From positions 1 through 59,795 of the forward strand of contig KV424089.1 in NCBI GenBank assembly GCA_001632435.1: a stretch of DNA of 59,795 nucleotides, read 5' to 3'. The position numbers were made by a program, and so were the translations under genes. How positions within the stretch are numbered: position 1 is the first letter of the stretch; each line of letters opens with the position of its first letter. Source of the DNA: Calocera cornea HHB12733 (Eukaryota; Basidiomycota; Dacrymycetes; Dacrymycetales; Dacrymycetaceae). Below, piece after piece: positions 1 to 11,700 of this stretch. Under the pieces are notes generated by a model, which was not told where the DNA came from, did not search any database, and saw nothing but the letters and a program-made list of their open reading frames with translations.

Positions 1-701
1 AGGGATAGTAGTGGTGTCGCCTGGTGATTCGGACAATAATGGAGGAGGTGACTCGGGATGCAGCCTACTTCTGCTTAATCATCAGCTTCCAGGGAGGTGC
101 TCAGGTCTTACATAGCTAAGCGCGCGTACAGATATGCAATATACATCTGAAAGAGATCCGCCGGTTGGCCGCCAAGTCATTGAGTGGTGATCCGTAGCCA
201 ATCACACCACTTCAGAGACCGAGCCACGTGAGCACGGCTTGCCCGACCAATCCAGAGAACTTACCTCCTGTGCTCCCATTCGGAGTATTTCAGTTGCTCC
301 TTTTGGAGGAGGCTGAATGCCCGCCATGTGCAGAGAGAGGGTAATCTTGTTCGCGGACGATCTCTGACGCATGCAACCAGTCAAATGTTTTGACTCACCC
401 AATGGGCCCTGACGCACCGCCACTGCAAGAAACCGGTCTCGAGACCCTGACTCATATCGTTGGGGCTAATCTCGCATCCGCATGTATTACCAGGGAGTCC
501 TCTCCTGCGTCCTAAATGATTTAAACCGATTCCGTCGGCTCCATAAAGAGTAAGTGCTGCAGCAGGAATACAGGTGATTAATGCAACCTAATGATATGTA
601 CGGTCCGTCCTGGGCTCCGTCGTGCAGCCGGCAATACTTTTACAATGCTCAGGTCTCCCCCCCTCCTCTCGTTCCCTTGTCCGTTCCCCGTCCACAAGCG
701 C
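1..701. other. Intergenic, nothing recognised
   Basis: No reading frame here has a recognisable domain. The only frame of any length, about 73 codons on the minus strand from 423, has no splice partner that I can see. It lies 3' of the minus-strand membrane-protein gene that ends at 702, so the first part is probably that gene's downstream flank. A neighbouring gene may begin beyond the left edge. Confidence 0.4.
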
Positions 702-2672
702 TCAACCCGCCTTGCCTCCATTCCTCGACGCTCCCGTGCTCAGCCCCAACCCCGCCGTAGCTCCCACAACATGTGTGGTCTCCTCCGACACGGTCCCCGA
801 TACGCTTCCCGCCCCCGCTCCGCCGCGACCCTGCTCGCTCGAGCTCCTGGGCGAGATCCCATGCACGTTGATGAGCGGCGAGCCGAACGCCTCGGGCACG
901 GAGCCGGCCTCGTCTGAGTAGCTCTTGAATGTGCTCACTACCCCGCAGAGGGCCAGCATACCGAGGACAACGACGGAGGAGACGAAGGCGCGGGAGATCC
1001 AGGAGCGGGGCGCAGCGAGGTATTCTGGTGGGACGGTTGGGTCGGATGTCCAGGTGTAAGCGAGGATTGTGGCGATGAAGAAGATGAGGGACCAGGCGAG
1101 GAAGACGGAGGGGAGGGCGAGGAAGATCCACACATTCCAGATGGGGTTGGTCTGGGATTCTTGAGCGGCCTGCAGCGCATACATCGTAGTTAGAGCAGAG
1201 AAACAAACGAGAAAGAGAGGACGCACCTCGGCCCACCGTGCAGCCTTGCTCATCGTGCGCATAGTGGAGAAACGGACAATATACATGCACCCAAAGAGGA
1301 GGCTCAACAGCGCACAGACGAGGCTCAGCAACCCGCATGTATGCGTCACGGGCTCGTTCGACACCTCGATCTGAAACAACGTCAGAATGGCACTAGAAAG
1401 CCCCGGAAGTGACATCAGTTCAGCGCAGCACTGACAGGAACAGGCATGAACACGGACGTGAGCAGCAGGGCCGAGACAAGGTTGAGCGTCTTCCACTCCT
1501 TGATGACGTGGTCGTTGAACTCCTCCCAGGAGAGCTTGAACTCGCGCAGCGGCTGGGACATCACCCCGCCCTCGCCGATCTCGAGGTCGAACTCCCACTC
1601 AGGGGAGTGCATGCAGCGAACGATGCGCTTCATCTCCGTCTTTGTCAAGTCGGCCTCCATGAACAAGCGGCCGACGCGTGAGAAGTAGAGCGCGGGAAGG
1701 CGCAGCATGAGTGATATATAGGCTTGCTTGAGCACGAAGCCGACGTAGGCGCGCGCGAGGGGGACGTTGGTCTCGGGGACGTCGGGGAGGGATGGGGGCG
1801 GGGGCGGGGGCGGGGGCGGGGAGGTACGCTCGAGCGGGGGGAGAGGGGCGGAGTGCCGCTTGTGCCGGCGCGGGGAGAAGTGCCAGTGGAAGGGGTCGTG
1901 CTCGCGGGCGCTGTACAGCTCCTTTGGGTCGCGCCGAGAACGGATCCAGCGGCGTAGAGGGGAGGCGTTACGCGGTGGGGAGGTGCCGCCCGCCGGGGAG
2001 AGCGGGGAGCGCATACGTGCTGCTTGGGCAGGGCTCATCGGCAGCGGGTCGGAGCGGTCCGACGTCCTGGAGGTCGTGGAGTACAATCCTGGGCGCATAC
2101 ATTAGCTCCATTTCTATCACAAAGGTCATTGAGCGCACTGGCAAACAATCCCGCTCGCCCCGCCTCGTCTCCCTCGAAACTAACGCGCTTCGGCTCCCTC
2201 TCCCCGCTCGCCAGCCGATCCCCAATGCTGGGGTACCCCGCGCCCACGCCCTGGCTCCTTGGTACTGGCGCGGCCCTCCCTCTCGTCGGCCCCGCATCGC
2301 GCTCCTGCAGCTCGTGCTCTTCGGGAGGAGGCGAGGGGCGCGGGCCGGGCTCGGACTGCCGCCGGGCACGGCGTTGAAGGGAGATGACGGTGCGGACTAC
2401 GGTGCGGAAGCGGTCCTGGTGCTCGACGGAGGTGCGCACGTCATACGGCTCGTGTTCCTCTGCGGACTCCGAACGCGCTAACACAGAAGAGGACACATAT
2501 TAGCGCTGAGGTTGAGAGAGGAGCAGGGAGGGGGCACACCGCGTACATGCGCCGCAAGGCCCGCGACGTCGTCCGCACTCGGTGCCAAGCGCGGGAAGGG
2601 GATCGTCCCATGCGAGCTCTGCGTCGCCGGCGAGCTCGGTCCAGCCTCAGGGCGCGGAGCAGAGTCGGCCAT
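702..2672 (-). CDS. Multi-span fungal membrane protein, five exons, unknown function
   Basis: A five-exon model reads without a stop: 2672-2540, 2477-2139, 2088-1436, 1370-1227 and 1169-702, giving 578 residues. Each joint has a GT donor, an AG acceptor and an in-frame phase. The N-terminal half (about residues 1-250) is polar, rich in Ser, Pro and Arg, and carries a ten-proline run coded by a C-rich tract. A folded region follows, with DPxELYS and the EWEFDLEIGEGG and FKLSWEEFNDHVIKEWKTLN segments. Four hydrophobic spans come next: near VSALLLTSVFM, CGLLSLVCALLSLLFG, WIFLALPSVFLAWSLIFFI and AFVSSVVVLGMLALCG. The tail is low-complexity Ser/Gly. I do not recognise a catalytic motif. The layout is that of lineage-specific basidiomycete integral membrane proteins. 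The start MADSAPRPEAG was chosen because it is the first ATG in good context; one 66 nt upstream is possible. Confidence 0.72.
1793..1820 (+). repeat. G-rich tract, (GGGGGC)n, coding a poly-proline run
   Basis: Five runs of four or five G separated by single C lie on the plus strand, within exon 3 of the minus-strand membrane protein, where they code consecutive prolines. The spacing satisfies the simple G-quadruplex pattern, so the non-template strand could fold. Length variation here would change the proline run in frame only in steps of three bases. Confidence 0.7.
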
Positions 2673-3717
2673 ATCGATGTCAGAGGATGAAGGCTGATGC
2701 TGAGTGCGGCGAGGGTGAAGGTTAAAGGTCAAGGGCAAGGGCCGGGTCCGTTAGGGGTATATGATGCGCCGGCAGGTGGTATGCCGGTTTCGTGGACTGG
2801 GGTCGTATAGAGGAGACGTGCGACTGAATGGCGGTCCACCGCGGCTCGTGGAGATATACTCCTCGGAAATGCTGCACAGGAGCAAGCGCCGAGCGTGGCC
2901 CCACCTCGCCCTTCGCGTTCGCTCTCGAACCGTCGGTGTATGCACTCCCCGACACAGGAGAAGCCGCACGGGACTTGACTTGGGCTTGACGACGTCCCAG
3001 CCCGAGGTCGGTATACGCTGCCGACGGGGTGGTATGCTGCGCGGAGATGGGCAGGTGGGCGGGTGTGGATCTGGGGCAGTCCACTTGGTGACGCTGCCCC
3101 TCTCAGCGGGGGCGCCAAGAGACTCCCACACTGACGCCCTTTGCTTCTTTTTGTGAGGCGGCGCGAGGTGCGTCAACAGCGTGTTCCCGTGGGATCTGCG
3201 TCACTTCACATCACAGCGCCTTCCTCACAATGATCACAATGAGCATCCTCGTTATTGCGCCAACATGCTTCCTGAGCTGCTTCCAAGTTCTCCTACGCCG
3301 ACCAAACAGGAGTCGCCCCTGCCCCCTCTCCGGGAAACAGTCCGGAAAGGAGCTCCCCTCACTTGATCGCCAAGCCAATGAATGAACTCGCGTGCTCGCT
3401 CAGGAGGAATGTCCGGGGAAGCAGACCCTAAGACAACCCCCCCGCTCCTGTCATCACCTTACCCGCCGTCTGCGCATAGCAACAGCGTTGCCCGCCCGGT
3501 GGGCTGCGCGGAAGGACCTTGCACAGGAGAACGAACAGAACGGATGGTAGGCGCTCACACGGAGAGCGCACACATGAGAGTGTAGCAGTCAGGACAATTA
3601 CATTCGCTCAGCGCCCGTACCACGCTCTTTCTACGCATTTCTACAGGTTCTTCTCCCGCTCCTGCGTCCTACTGTATCCCACGAAGGAAAAGATAGGACA
3701 GGAAGCGAGAAAAGTGC
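2673..3717. other. Intergenic, promoter side of the membrane-protein gene
   Basis: The first few hundred bases upstream of 2672 should hold the promoter of the membrane-protein gene. I see no clear TATA box. Overlapping frames of 120-140 codons on both strands between 2722 and 3176 overlap each other, lack domains and look like GC-rich shadows. From about 3400 the sequence carries no recognisable gene until the decayed repeat copy begins near 3718. Confidence 0.4.
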
Positions 3718-5026
3718 GCGTAGGCGTGTGTACAACCAGATTAAGAGGAGAGATTAAACGGAAACGGAAACGGAAACGGCATCAAGAGAAAAAGAAGAAA
3801 AAATACAGAAAGCAGACTAGAATGCAGGTGCCCGTTCGGGCCGCTCACTGCTTCTGTTGTTGTTGGTGATGATGATGATGATGACGATGTTGGCACTGGT
3901 ATTGGTTCCCGGTGAGGGGGCCGAGGGACTTGGCGACTTCAGGTGCTGGCAGGAGGGGTCGGGGGCGCTGGATATGGTGGACGTGTTGACGACATCGGCC
4001 ATTTCCATGGTAGGAAGGATTGACGGCAGAGTCACGGTGGGTACAGCGGTGGGCACGGGTAGAAGGGCCCACAGAGGCAAAGACCGAATCGCTCTCAGCA
4101 GCCGTTGAAGGCAGCGAGGCGGAAGGCGCAAGAACGCCATGGGCCAGGGCTTTCGAGAATAACGGAATAGCGGCGGGATCGGCAGGCGGAGCAGTGAAGT
4201 CGTCTTCGATCATTGGCGTGGGCAAAGGTGGTGGGGGGTTGCGAGTCAAAGCTCATGTCACCCTCGTGATGAGGGGTGACAAATGGCGGTTCTGACGCAT
4301 CCTCGGTAAGGTTGAGGATTTCGACTCGTTTCCGACCCCGACCCTCGCCATGTTGATCTTGGGCGACAGGCGGTGTGGTGAAGGTGACTTCGATCATTGA
4401 CGTGGGCAAGGTGATGGGGGTTGCGAGTCAAGGCTCATGTCACCCTCGTGATGAGGAGTGACAAATGGCGGTTCTGACGCATCCTCGGTAAGGTTGAGGA
4501 TCTTGACTCGTTACCCCGACCCTCGCCATGTTGATCTTGGGCGGCAGGCGGTGTGGTGAAGACGTCCTCGATCATTGGCGTGGGCAAAGGTGGTGGGGGA
4601 TTGCGAGTCAAAGCTCATGTCACCCACGTGATCGGGGGTGACAAATGGCGGTTCTGACGCATCCTCGGTAGGGTTGAGGATCTTGACTCGAATTTGGCCC
4701 CGCTCCTCGCCATCTTGATCTTAGACGTCTGACTCCAAATCCGTTGCCATTGCCGTTGAGAGCCTCGCTCTTGCCGTTCTTCTCGCCCTTCTCGTCGCAT
4801 TCCACTTCGGTCTTCTTGACTGCCTCCGCCAACTTTTGCCTCTCCCGCGTGGCCATTCGCAGACACTCCGTGATGGACGCGTCGTCGCAGTAGTTGCCTA
4901 GGAGTGCCTTGACCGTCAGCATCATCTCTTCCGCCTTCTCCGACCGGTCCCTGTCACGGATGCCGAACTTGTCGGCCAGCTCCGCATTGTACAGCATCCG
5001 CTCGATATCGAGGAGGAAGAAGCGAA
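3718..5026 (-). pseudogene. Decayed tandem partial copy of the 3' end of the Yta7/Abo1-like gene
   Basis: Read on the minus strand, 5026 to about 4740 gives residues closely matching the bromodomain-like part of the neighbouring ATPase gene: [25 protein letters not shown] and [11 protein letters not shown] all recur. After that come the asparagine/glycine patch, the [18 protein letters not shown] block and the [15 protein letters not shown] block, but spread over different frames with stops between them. The non-coding 3' flank is copied too: the A-rich stretch after 'gtgtacaacca' near 3731 recurs near 5047. The copy lacks the ATPase core and the start of the bromodomain-like region, lacks about 120 bases of the asparagine-rich region, and has lost most of the acidic C-terminus. 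The left part also holds a short GAT/ATG trinucleotide run near 3867. It is a head-to-tail duplication followed by decay, not a gene. Confidence 0.85.
4207..4745 (-). repeat. Three tandem copies of an approximately 180-bp unit inside the decayed copy
   Basis: Units start at 4207, 4391 and 4569, each with 'cgatcatt' followed by 'gcgtgggcaa', so the spacings are 184 and 178 bases. The intact gene has a single matching unit starting at 5841. Each unit codes, on the minus strand, the AQDQ...RGRKRV...[18 protein letters not shown] stretch. The units differ by scattered substitutions and small indels, which breaks the shared frame. Confidence 0.85.
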
Positions 5027-5289
5027 TAAGATGCACGTACGCTTGTGTACAACCATTCAGAGAAGAGATCAAACGGAAAACGGAGAAACGAAAACGGAAT
5101 CAAGAGAAAAAGAAGAAAGAAGAAAGCAGACTGGAATGCAGCTGGCGTACGGACCGCTCGCTGCTTGTGTTAGTGCTGTTGTTGCTGATGATGTTGTCGT
5201 GTGAAAGTGTGTCGCAGTCTCCAAACAGATACGCCCCGTCGTGGGCAATATGACCCCCACCAACATGAGAGTGCGCCCCGTGCAACTCC

Positions 5290-8200
5290 CTAGTCATCGT
5301 ACTCGCCATTAACCTCTGCCACGAATGCCCTTACAAAGCCAACCAAGCTCTGCACGACCGGATCGCGGTCCCACTCCGCGCGCGCGCGGTAGACCTTGTC
5401 CAGGCTGAGCGCGCGCAGTTGCTCGAGCTCCTCCACGTTCAGGTCGGCCGTCGAGTGGATGAACTGATCCTTGAGAACTTGGAAGAGAGTGGCATCGAGC
5501 GTGAAGACGGGTGGCGGGACTGGCGTTGATTCACGGGAAGGCTCCCTGGGTTCGGCGGGCTCGGCGGGCTCAGACGCTGGGACAATGGCGTCGGGGATGC
5601 TGGACACAGCAGAAGTGTTGACGACGTCCATCATGTCCACGGTAGGCGGGATCGACGGCAGAGCCACGGTAGGTACAGCGGTGGGCACAGGGTAGATAGG
5701 CCCACCAGAGGCAAGGACCGAATCGCTCTCAGCAGGCGTTTGAGGCAGCAATTCGGCAGGCGGAAGAGCACCATGGGCGATGGCATGGGAGAATAGCGGT
5801 ATAGTGGCGGGATCGGCAGGCGGGGCGGTGAAGACGTCTTCGATCATTGGCGTGGGCAAGGTGATGGGGGGTTGCGAGTCAAGGCTCATATCACCCTCGT
5901 GATGAGGGGTGACAAATGGCGGTTCTGACGCATCCTCGGTAGGGTGGAGGATCTTGACTCGTTTCCGGCCTCGCTCCTCGCCATCTTGATCTTGGGCATC
6001 ACCACCAGACTGACTGTCCGACTTCTCCGCGGAACTACCGCGTTTGCGCTTGTTCTTCTCGAATGCCGCCAGGTCCGTCATGCCGAATTCCGGCTGCAAG
6101 CCGTTGACCCGGGCACTAGACCTGACGCCAAATCCAAACCCATTGCCATTGCCGTTGACAGCCTTGCTCTTGCCGTTCTTCTTGTCCTTCTCAGCACGTT
6201 CCGCTTCCGCCTTCTCCGCTGCCTCCGCCAGCCTTTGCTTCTCCCGAGTGGCCATTCGCAGGCACTCCGTGATAAACGTGTCATCGCAGTAGTTGCCCAG
6301 GAGCGCCTTGGCCGTCAGCATCATCTCGCGTGCCTTCTCTAAACGGTCCCTGTCACGGGTGCCCAACTTGTCGGCCAACTCCGCATTGTACAGCATCCGC
6401 TCGATGTCCAAGAGGAAGTCTGATGGTGTCAAGTACACGTTGTGGAAGACTTTCTCGTGCATGACATCTCCGCTTACGTCGAATAGACGGGGGAATCGCA
6501 CGCGTGGAGGTGACGGAGGTATGGATGGTGCAACGACGGGAGCAGCAGGAGCAGGGGTGGGCGAGGTTGGCAGATGGGCAGCATCCCCGTTGACCAGTAT
6601 TTGAGGCGGTGCGGCTTCACCATCGACCTCGATGGCATTCTCCTGACTTGCCCCATCCGTTATTTGAGCAGGCTGCGGCGGGGATGGCGACGGTGCTTGT
6701 GGCGCTGGCGGCTGGGGCTCGAGCTCCTCAGGCTGCTCGAAGTAGTTGTCGGGCAGGCCATATTCATCCTTTGAGCCGATTAGCAACCATCTTGACGATG
6801 AACATGAATGCAGAACTCACGACCACACTCTTCCAGAATCGCCGGTATTTGCGCTTCAACTCATTCAGAATGGTACTGAGCTTCCAGCGCAAGTTATCCC
6901 TCGTCCTTTGGTCGTTGGCACGCTGTGCGGCGAGTTCAGCGGCGGTAGGCTGCCTCGGCGGGAGTGGGGCAGCAATTGGCAGCTCTTCAAGCACCCGCTT
7001 CTTCCTCGGCATCGCATCGCCAAACTTGTTGGGCGGAGTCTCGATGGTCTTGAGCAGCTCAGCAAAGAACGCATTGCGCTGGTCCTCCGTCGGCTTATCG
7101 AGCCGGATACGGTTGTCGATCGCGACGCCGAACCATGAGCGGACATCAGCAGGTACGTCCCTTAAAGGACCTTCCACGATAGCGAGTAGCAGAACGGGGT
7201 CGGAGGGGGAAAGGCCGTCTAGGCAGGATTTGAGAGTAGCTCGGGTGGTAGGGCTAACAGCATTGGCCCATTCGACGAGACCGGGGATATACAGAATTGA
7301 TGGTTTATGGCGCTTTGCCTCGGTGAATAGTTGTGCGACAGCAGCTTCAGGAGTCTGTTCGACGGTGAGCACATGTATGAGCGTTGAGACAATGAACGCA
7401 CCCTTGACGAGTCACTCATTAATGTCCCCAAATCCAGACTCTGAACATTGTAACCTTCGAGGTAATGCAGCGCAGCAGCAGCAACGAAGTTCTGGCCCAT
7501 GCCCGGTGGGCCATGGATCAGCACTCTAGGTCGATACACACGCAGCGTATCCATCGCTGTTCACGACATGAATTGGTTTTTCATCTTGCATGGATGGGCA
7601 ATGCGACGCACCCTTCAATTTCACTTCCTGCTCAAAACCACCGTCCTCCTCCTCCCATTCCGCTTCCTCCAAGACACTCTTCTGTTTTGTAGGTGGCAAA
7701 GCACGGTCAAGCGCTGCCTTCGTTCTGTCGACTGCATCCTCCAACAAGGGCTTCAACTGCTCTGGTAACGGCACGGCAGCCGAGCTGGTTGATCGCTCCG
7801 ACGACGGAACAACCACTGCAAAATTCATCAGCTTTAGCAGAAATCTGTATCATCGAAGAACGCACTCTTCAGCGCAATCATGAAATCCTTAGCAGCCACT
7901 TTCACATTATCAGGCTGGATGACAAGCCGATCCTTCGACTTGTATATCTGCGGGTACGTCCTCTGGATCGCGTTCATCGCCGCCTCCGTGCACAGTGCCC
8001 TCAGATCGGCACCTCCATACCCCTTCGTCAGCTCTGCAAGGTGCTGTGTGAACTTGTCCTCGAGTGGCGGGTTCCACTTGGCCGTATTGATCTCGATGAT
8101 CTTCTTGCGAGCGTCGAGCGTCGGGAGCGGGAAGTAGAATTCACGGTCGAAGCGGCCTGGCCGGCGAAGCGCAGGGTCGACCGCATCTGGCCGGTTGGTG

Positions 8201-10250
8201 GCACCGATAACGATGACCTGGCCACGCGAGTCCATGCCGTCCATGAGGGAGAGGAGGGTCGAGACGATGGAGGCGTGGATTTGATCTTGCCTAGAACTGC
8301 GGACGGGAGCGAGACCGTCGATCTCGTCGAAGAAGATGATGGCAGGCTGACAGGCACGAGCCTCCTCGAACAGCAGGCGCAGCTGACGTTCAGCCTCACC
8401 AACCCACTTGCTGAGGACATCGGCGCCTTTGCGCATGAAGAACGCTGCACACAGCCTGCTCAGCATATACGAGCAGTGGAATGCTAAACGGACGTACCGA
8501 TCTTCTGGTTCCCAGTACTGCAACTAGCAGCCAGCGCACGGGCAACAAGCGTCTTACCCGTACCCGGGGGGCCGTAGAAGAGCACACCCTTGGGTGGGGT
8601 AATATTCTTATGCTCGAACATTTCCGGATATTGCAGGGGAAGGAAGACCATGTCCTTCAGACGCTGAATGTCTACAATCGCGCGGTCAGAAAACGGGACA
8701 TAAGACGTTGAAGATGACTCACGATTATCCAAACCGCCAACCTGCTCGAACGTTACGTTCAAGTCGACACCAAGCGGGTCTGCATCGGCCGTGCCATCCT
8801 GGCCGCCGATCTTGCCCAAATGACTCGGAGTGCCGGCGACGCCTCCAACTCCAGCGCCATCGGCGAACATGCTGCCTCCGATCACGCCCCCCGCGCCGGC
8901 ACCCTGTAGTCCCGCACCCACGCCGGTGCCGAACAGGCCACGCTTAGCGGGGGTGTTCCCGACATCGTCGTCCGAGTCCGGTTCCGGCTCGCCCAGTAGT
9001 CTGCCGAGATCCTTGCCCGTCATGTTCCAATTCATCTTCGGCGCGCGCTTGGCCTTCTTCGCAGCTTTCTCCGCAGCGGCTTCCTTGCGCTGACGCTCGA
9101 TCTCCTCGTTCGTGAGGAGCGCGGGCAGCGTGTAGTTCGGTCGGCTCTTCCGCTCGCGGAACGAGTACTGCTTCGGCTCCGCCTCGGGTGGCTCCTCTTC
9201 TTCCTCTTCCTCGCGCAGGTCGACCTCCATCTCCTCAGGAGGGAGTATGTCGTCCGACTCATTCGACGTCACAGCTTCGGGGTCGAACTCCTCCGATCCG
9301 GAGGAGCGGCGCGAGTTGCGCGTCGTGCGGGGTTTGGGCATCGACCGCTGAGTGAGAGGCTGGTTCGCCACCGTACGGCGCTTCTTGGTGGGAGGCTCGG
9401 CAGGGTGCGATGCCTGGCGCGTAGACGAGCGGAGTGAACGGCGCGGCTGGCCGTATTCCTCGTCATCCACGAGACGCTCCTCTTCAGCCTCGTCCACAAC
9501 CATGAAGTCATTGCCCCTAGGCTTGGAGCGCCTGCCGTTCGGCGACCCGCGGTGCACGCGGCGGGAGCCCGCACCGCGGACCGGCTCCTCGTCGTCTTCT
9601 TCGGAGGGCTCCTCCGCATACGTGACAGGGCGCGAGATCCGACGACCGTGGAGAGTAGTCGTCGTTGTCTGTTCGACCACTTTCGGGGGGGCGAAGCTAT
9701 CATCCTCTTCGTCGTCGTCTTCCACCCGGAAGCGCTTCTTCGGACGCGAGACCTGCGCCGGTGGCGGCGGTGCCTCTTTGGAAGAGTTCGACCCGTTTGA
9801 GTTGCGCGTCGATCGCTTAGGGTACCTCGGCTCGTCCATAAATTGGACAACCTGCTCTTCAACCTGCTCCGGGACTTCCAGCTCGCCTTCAGCATCTCCG
9901 TCTAACAGATCGGAGCCGTCTTCCTCCTTATACTCTTCCTCTTCGCTCGACGGCAGCTGTTGCCTGCCGCGGGAAACCATCCTTCCTTGCTGTGCTGCTT
10001 GTGTGGGGGTAGAGTGCGCAGCCTTGCGCAAGTCGAGCTTGACCTTAAGTCCGCTCAGCTTGATGGGCGTGCCGTCTGGCGTGTGAAGCAGGAGCGGGTC
10101 CTCGGAGAGCTCCGATGCAGGTTCGGGTGGGTACGCCTGCTGCTGCGCCTGATACTGGTGTTGCTGCTCGTGCGGGAACTGCTCCTCGTCGTAGTTTGCT
10201 TGCGGGGCGTCGTCGTCCTCCCAGTGGCCGTACACGGGGACAGGTTGCAT
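5290..10250 (-). CDS. YTA7: AAA+ ATPase with bromodomain-like region, Yta7/Abo1/ATAD2 family
   Basis: Nuclear chromatin ATPase of the Yta7 (budding yeast), Abo1 (fission yeast), ATAD2 (animal) family, which handles histone H3-H4. Seven exons join in frame to roughly 1,550 residues. The N-terminus is about 500 residues of acidic and basic low-complexity sequence ending in [10 protein letters not shown]. The first AAA domain has Walker A GPPGTGKT, Walker [10 protein letters not shown], sensor GATNRPD and arginine fingers RRPGRFDRE. The second AAA domain begins after a VPSSERS linker and is degenerate: GPPGMGQN replaces the Walker A and PSILYIPG the Walker B, as is known for this family. A bromodomain-like segment follows ([19 protein letters not shown]), then an acidic C-terminus. 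Introns lie near 8722-8668, 8488-8442, 7876-7828, 7605-7561, 7404-7354 and 6826-6773. A decayed copy of the 3' end lies directly downstream. Confidence 0.93.
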
Positions 10251-11400
10251 ACGCGCACTCTCGCGCTAGCCCAACGTCGACGTCTTCTGCTGCTTGCTCG
10301 CAGGGAATCCGAGGGAGGTGATGGTACGAGCGAGGAATGCAGCTGCGGTCGGTGGCAGGTGTTGTATATGCCCGTGCGTGTCCTGTCCGTCAAGGCCCTG
10401 ATGCGATGCGGTGGTCCCAGGCTGGAGGCGAGAGGGAAGGGCTGAGGGGCGGACAATAACGCGGGAGCAAATCGCGCCGCCTATAGAGCCCGTAGTCATC
10501 GTTTGCCTCCGGGCACTGCCACTGCTGCCAGCGCATACGACAGGGCCTCGAGCTGCGCGGCTTTGCCCTGCTCAAGGAGTGCGAGAAGGAATACGGAACC
10601 TCGCAACCCCCCCGGCCGGGCGAGTCATTCGTACGGGCGTATCGCCGCTGTTGAGCCCACAAACAACACGTATATGTGTGCCTGACACTGTTAGGCACTC
10701 CCCTGGCCCGTCTGGCCCTTCTCGGGGCGGGTTTAGCCACCCATACGGGTGGAGGAGTCCGAATTTCGAATCATCGTAAATCGCCGTTTGATCAACGATC
10801 CGACGCTCCGGCACCGTTGATTGAGTTGCGCGGGCCGTCTGGTGACTCCATTGTGGCGACACCGCGAGATCGACCGATGCGTGAGCGTTGAGCACGGGGG
10901 AAACGCAGAGTTGAGCGTCCTGCACGAAAAGATGGCGGAGAGGGTGGTAAGAAAGGCGCAGGAAAGGTGCAAGCACGAAAGAGCCGGGAAACGAGCGTGT
11001 AAGGCACGTTTGCGCTCCGTATTTCGCCGCGCACGGGCCACTTCCGCTATCCCGCCCCCACACCACCCAGACCGCTCAGCAATCCACATGTTTCCTGCTC
11101 AACAAGTATTGCAGAACATTTCCCGAGCGTTTGAGCAATATTTAAATCCAGACAATAAATTGTGCTCTCCGAACCTTCCAACTCGAGATAATCCGCGCCT
11201 CCGACCCCCTCGCGCGTGATTCAGATTTCCTCTTCCGTCCATGCTGACCCTCAACAGCCTCCGTCCACGCGCGCCAAAACAACCACCCGAGGATAAACAA
11301 ACGCGACATTCCAGTCAGGGCCGCCGTTGCTACTCCCGCCTCCGGCGTGCTCAATGGACAGTCCGACGTGTCTCGACAGTGCCTGTGCCTAAGAATACCC
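10251..11400. other. Intergenic region upstream of the Yta7-like gene
   Basis: The bases just above 10250 should be the promoter and leader of the Yta7-like gene. Several overlapping frames of 75-160 codons occur on both strands between 10390 and 11220, but none carries a domain, and none splices to another exon that I can find. The block looks like ordinary GC-rich spacer. Confidence 0.4.
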
Positions 11401-11518
11401 AGGCTGGCCAGACAGGAGTTGGTACGAGATGCGTAGGATGTAGGGATGTAGGCGGGCGCGTCGGAGGCAAACCACCTACACCCTGACCAAATATAGTAAT
11501 TTTCCAAGAGTGTACAAA

Positions 11519-11539
11519 GCTATGGGCTTTGCCCATAGC
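11519..11539. repeat. Perfect short hairpin, 9-bp arms with TTT loop
   Basis: GCTATGGGC and GCCCATAGC are exact reverse complements separated by three T. It sits between the left inverted-repeat arm and the telomere-like motifs. Its function is unknown. Confidence 0.8.
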
Positions 11540-11582
11540 CTTGCTAAGTGTGCGTTCTTAGGATTATTTTAGATAATAATAT

Positions 11583-11700
11583 CACCCTAACCCTAACCCA
11601 CCCCTAACCCTAACCTCAACCCATCCCCCACCCTAACCTCGCTCCGCTCGCTCCCCTAACTGGTACCCGAACCTAACACACGCATCCTAACCCAGGGTGT
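11583..11700 (+). repeat. Interstitial telomere-like CCCTAA motifs
   Basis: CCCTAA hexamers start at 11585, 11591, 11602, 11608 and 11631, two pairs being directly adjacent; variants CCTAAC continue to about 11693. TTAGGG is the usual telomere repeat in filamentous fungi. The array is short, degenerate and flanked on both sides by ordinary genes, so it is an internal site, not a chromosome end. Confidence 0.75.

Noticed and set aside
9352..10086. A 244-codon plus-strand frame opposite the first exon of the Yta7-like gene
   Set aside because: It is a serine/arginine-rich mirror of the acidic low-complexity exon on the other strand, with no domain and no splice partner.
11583..11700. A true chromosome end
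   Set aside because: The CCCTAA motifs are few and degenerate, and genes lie on both sides for tens of kilobases.
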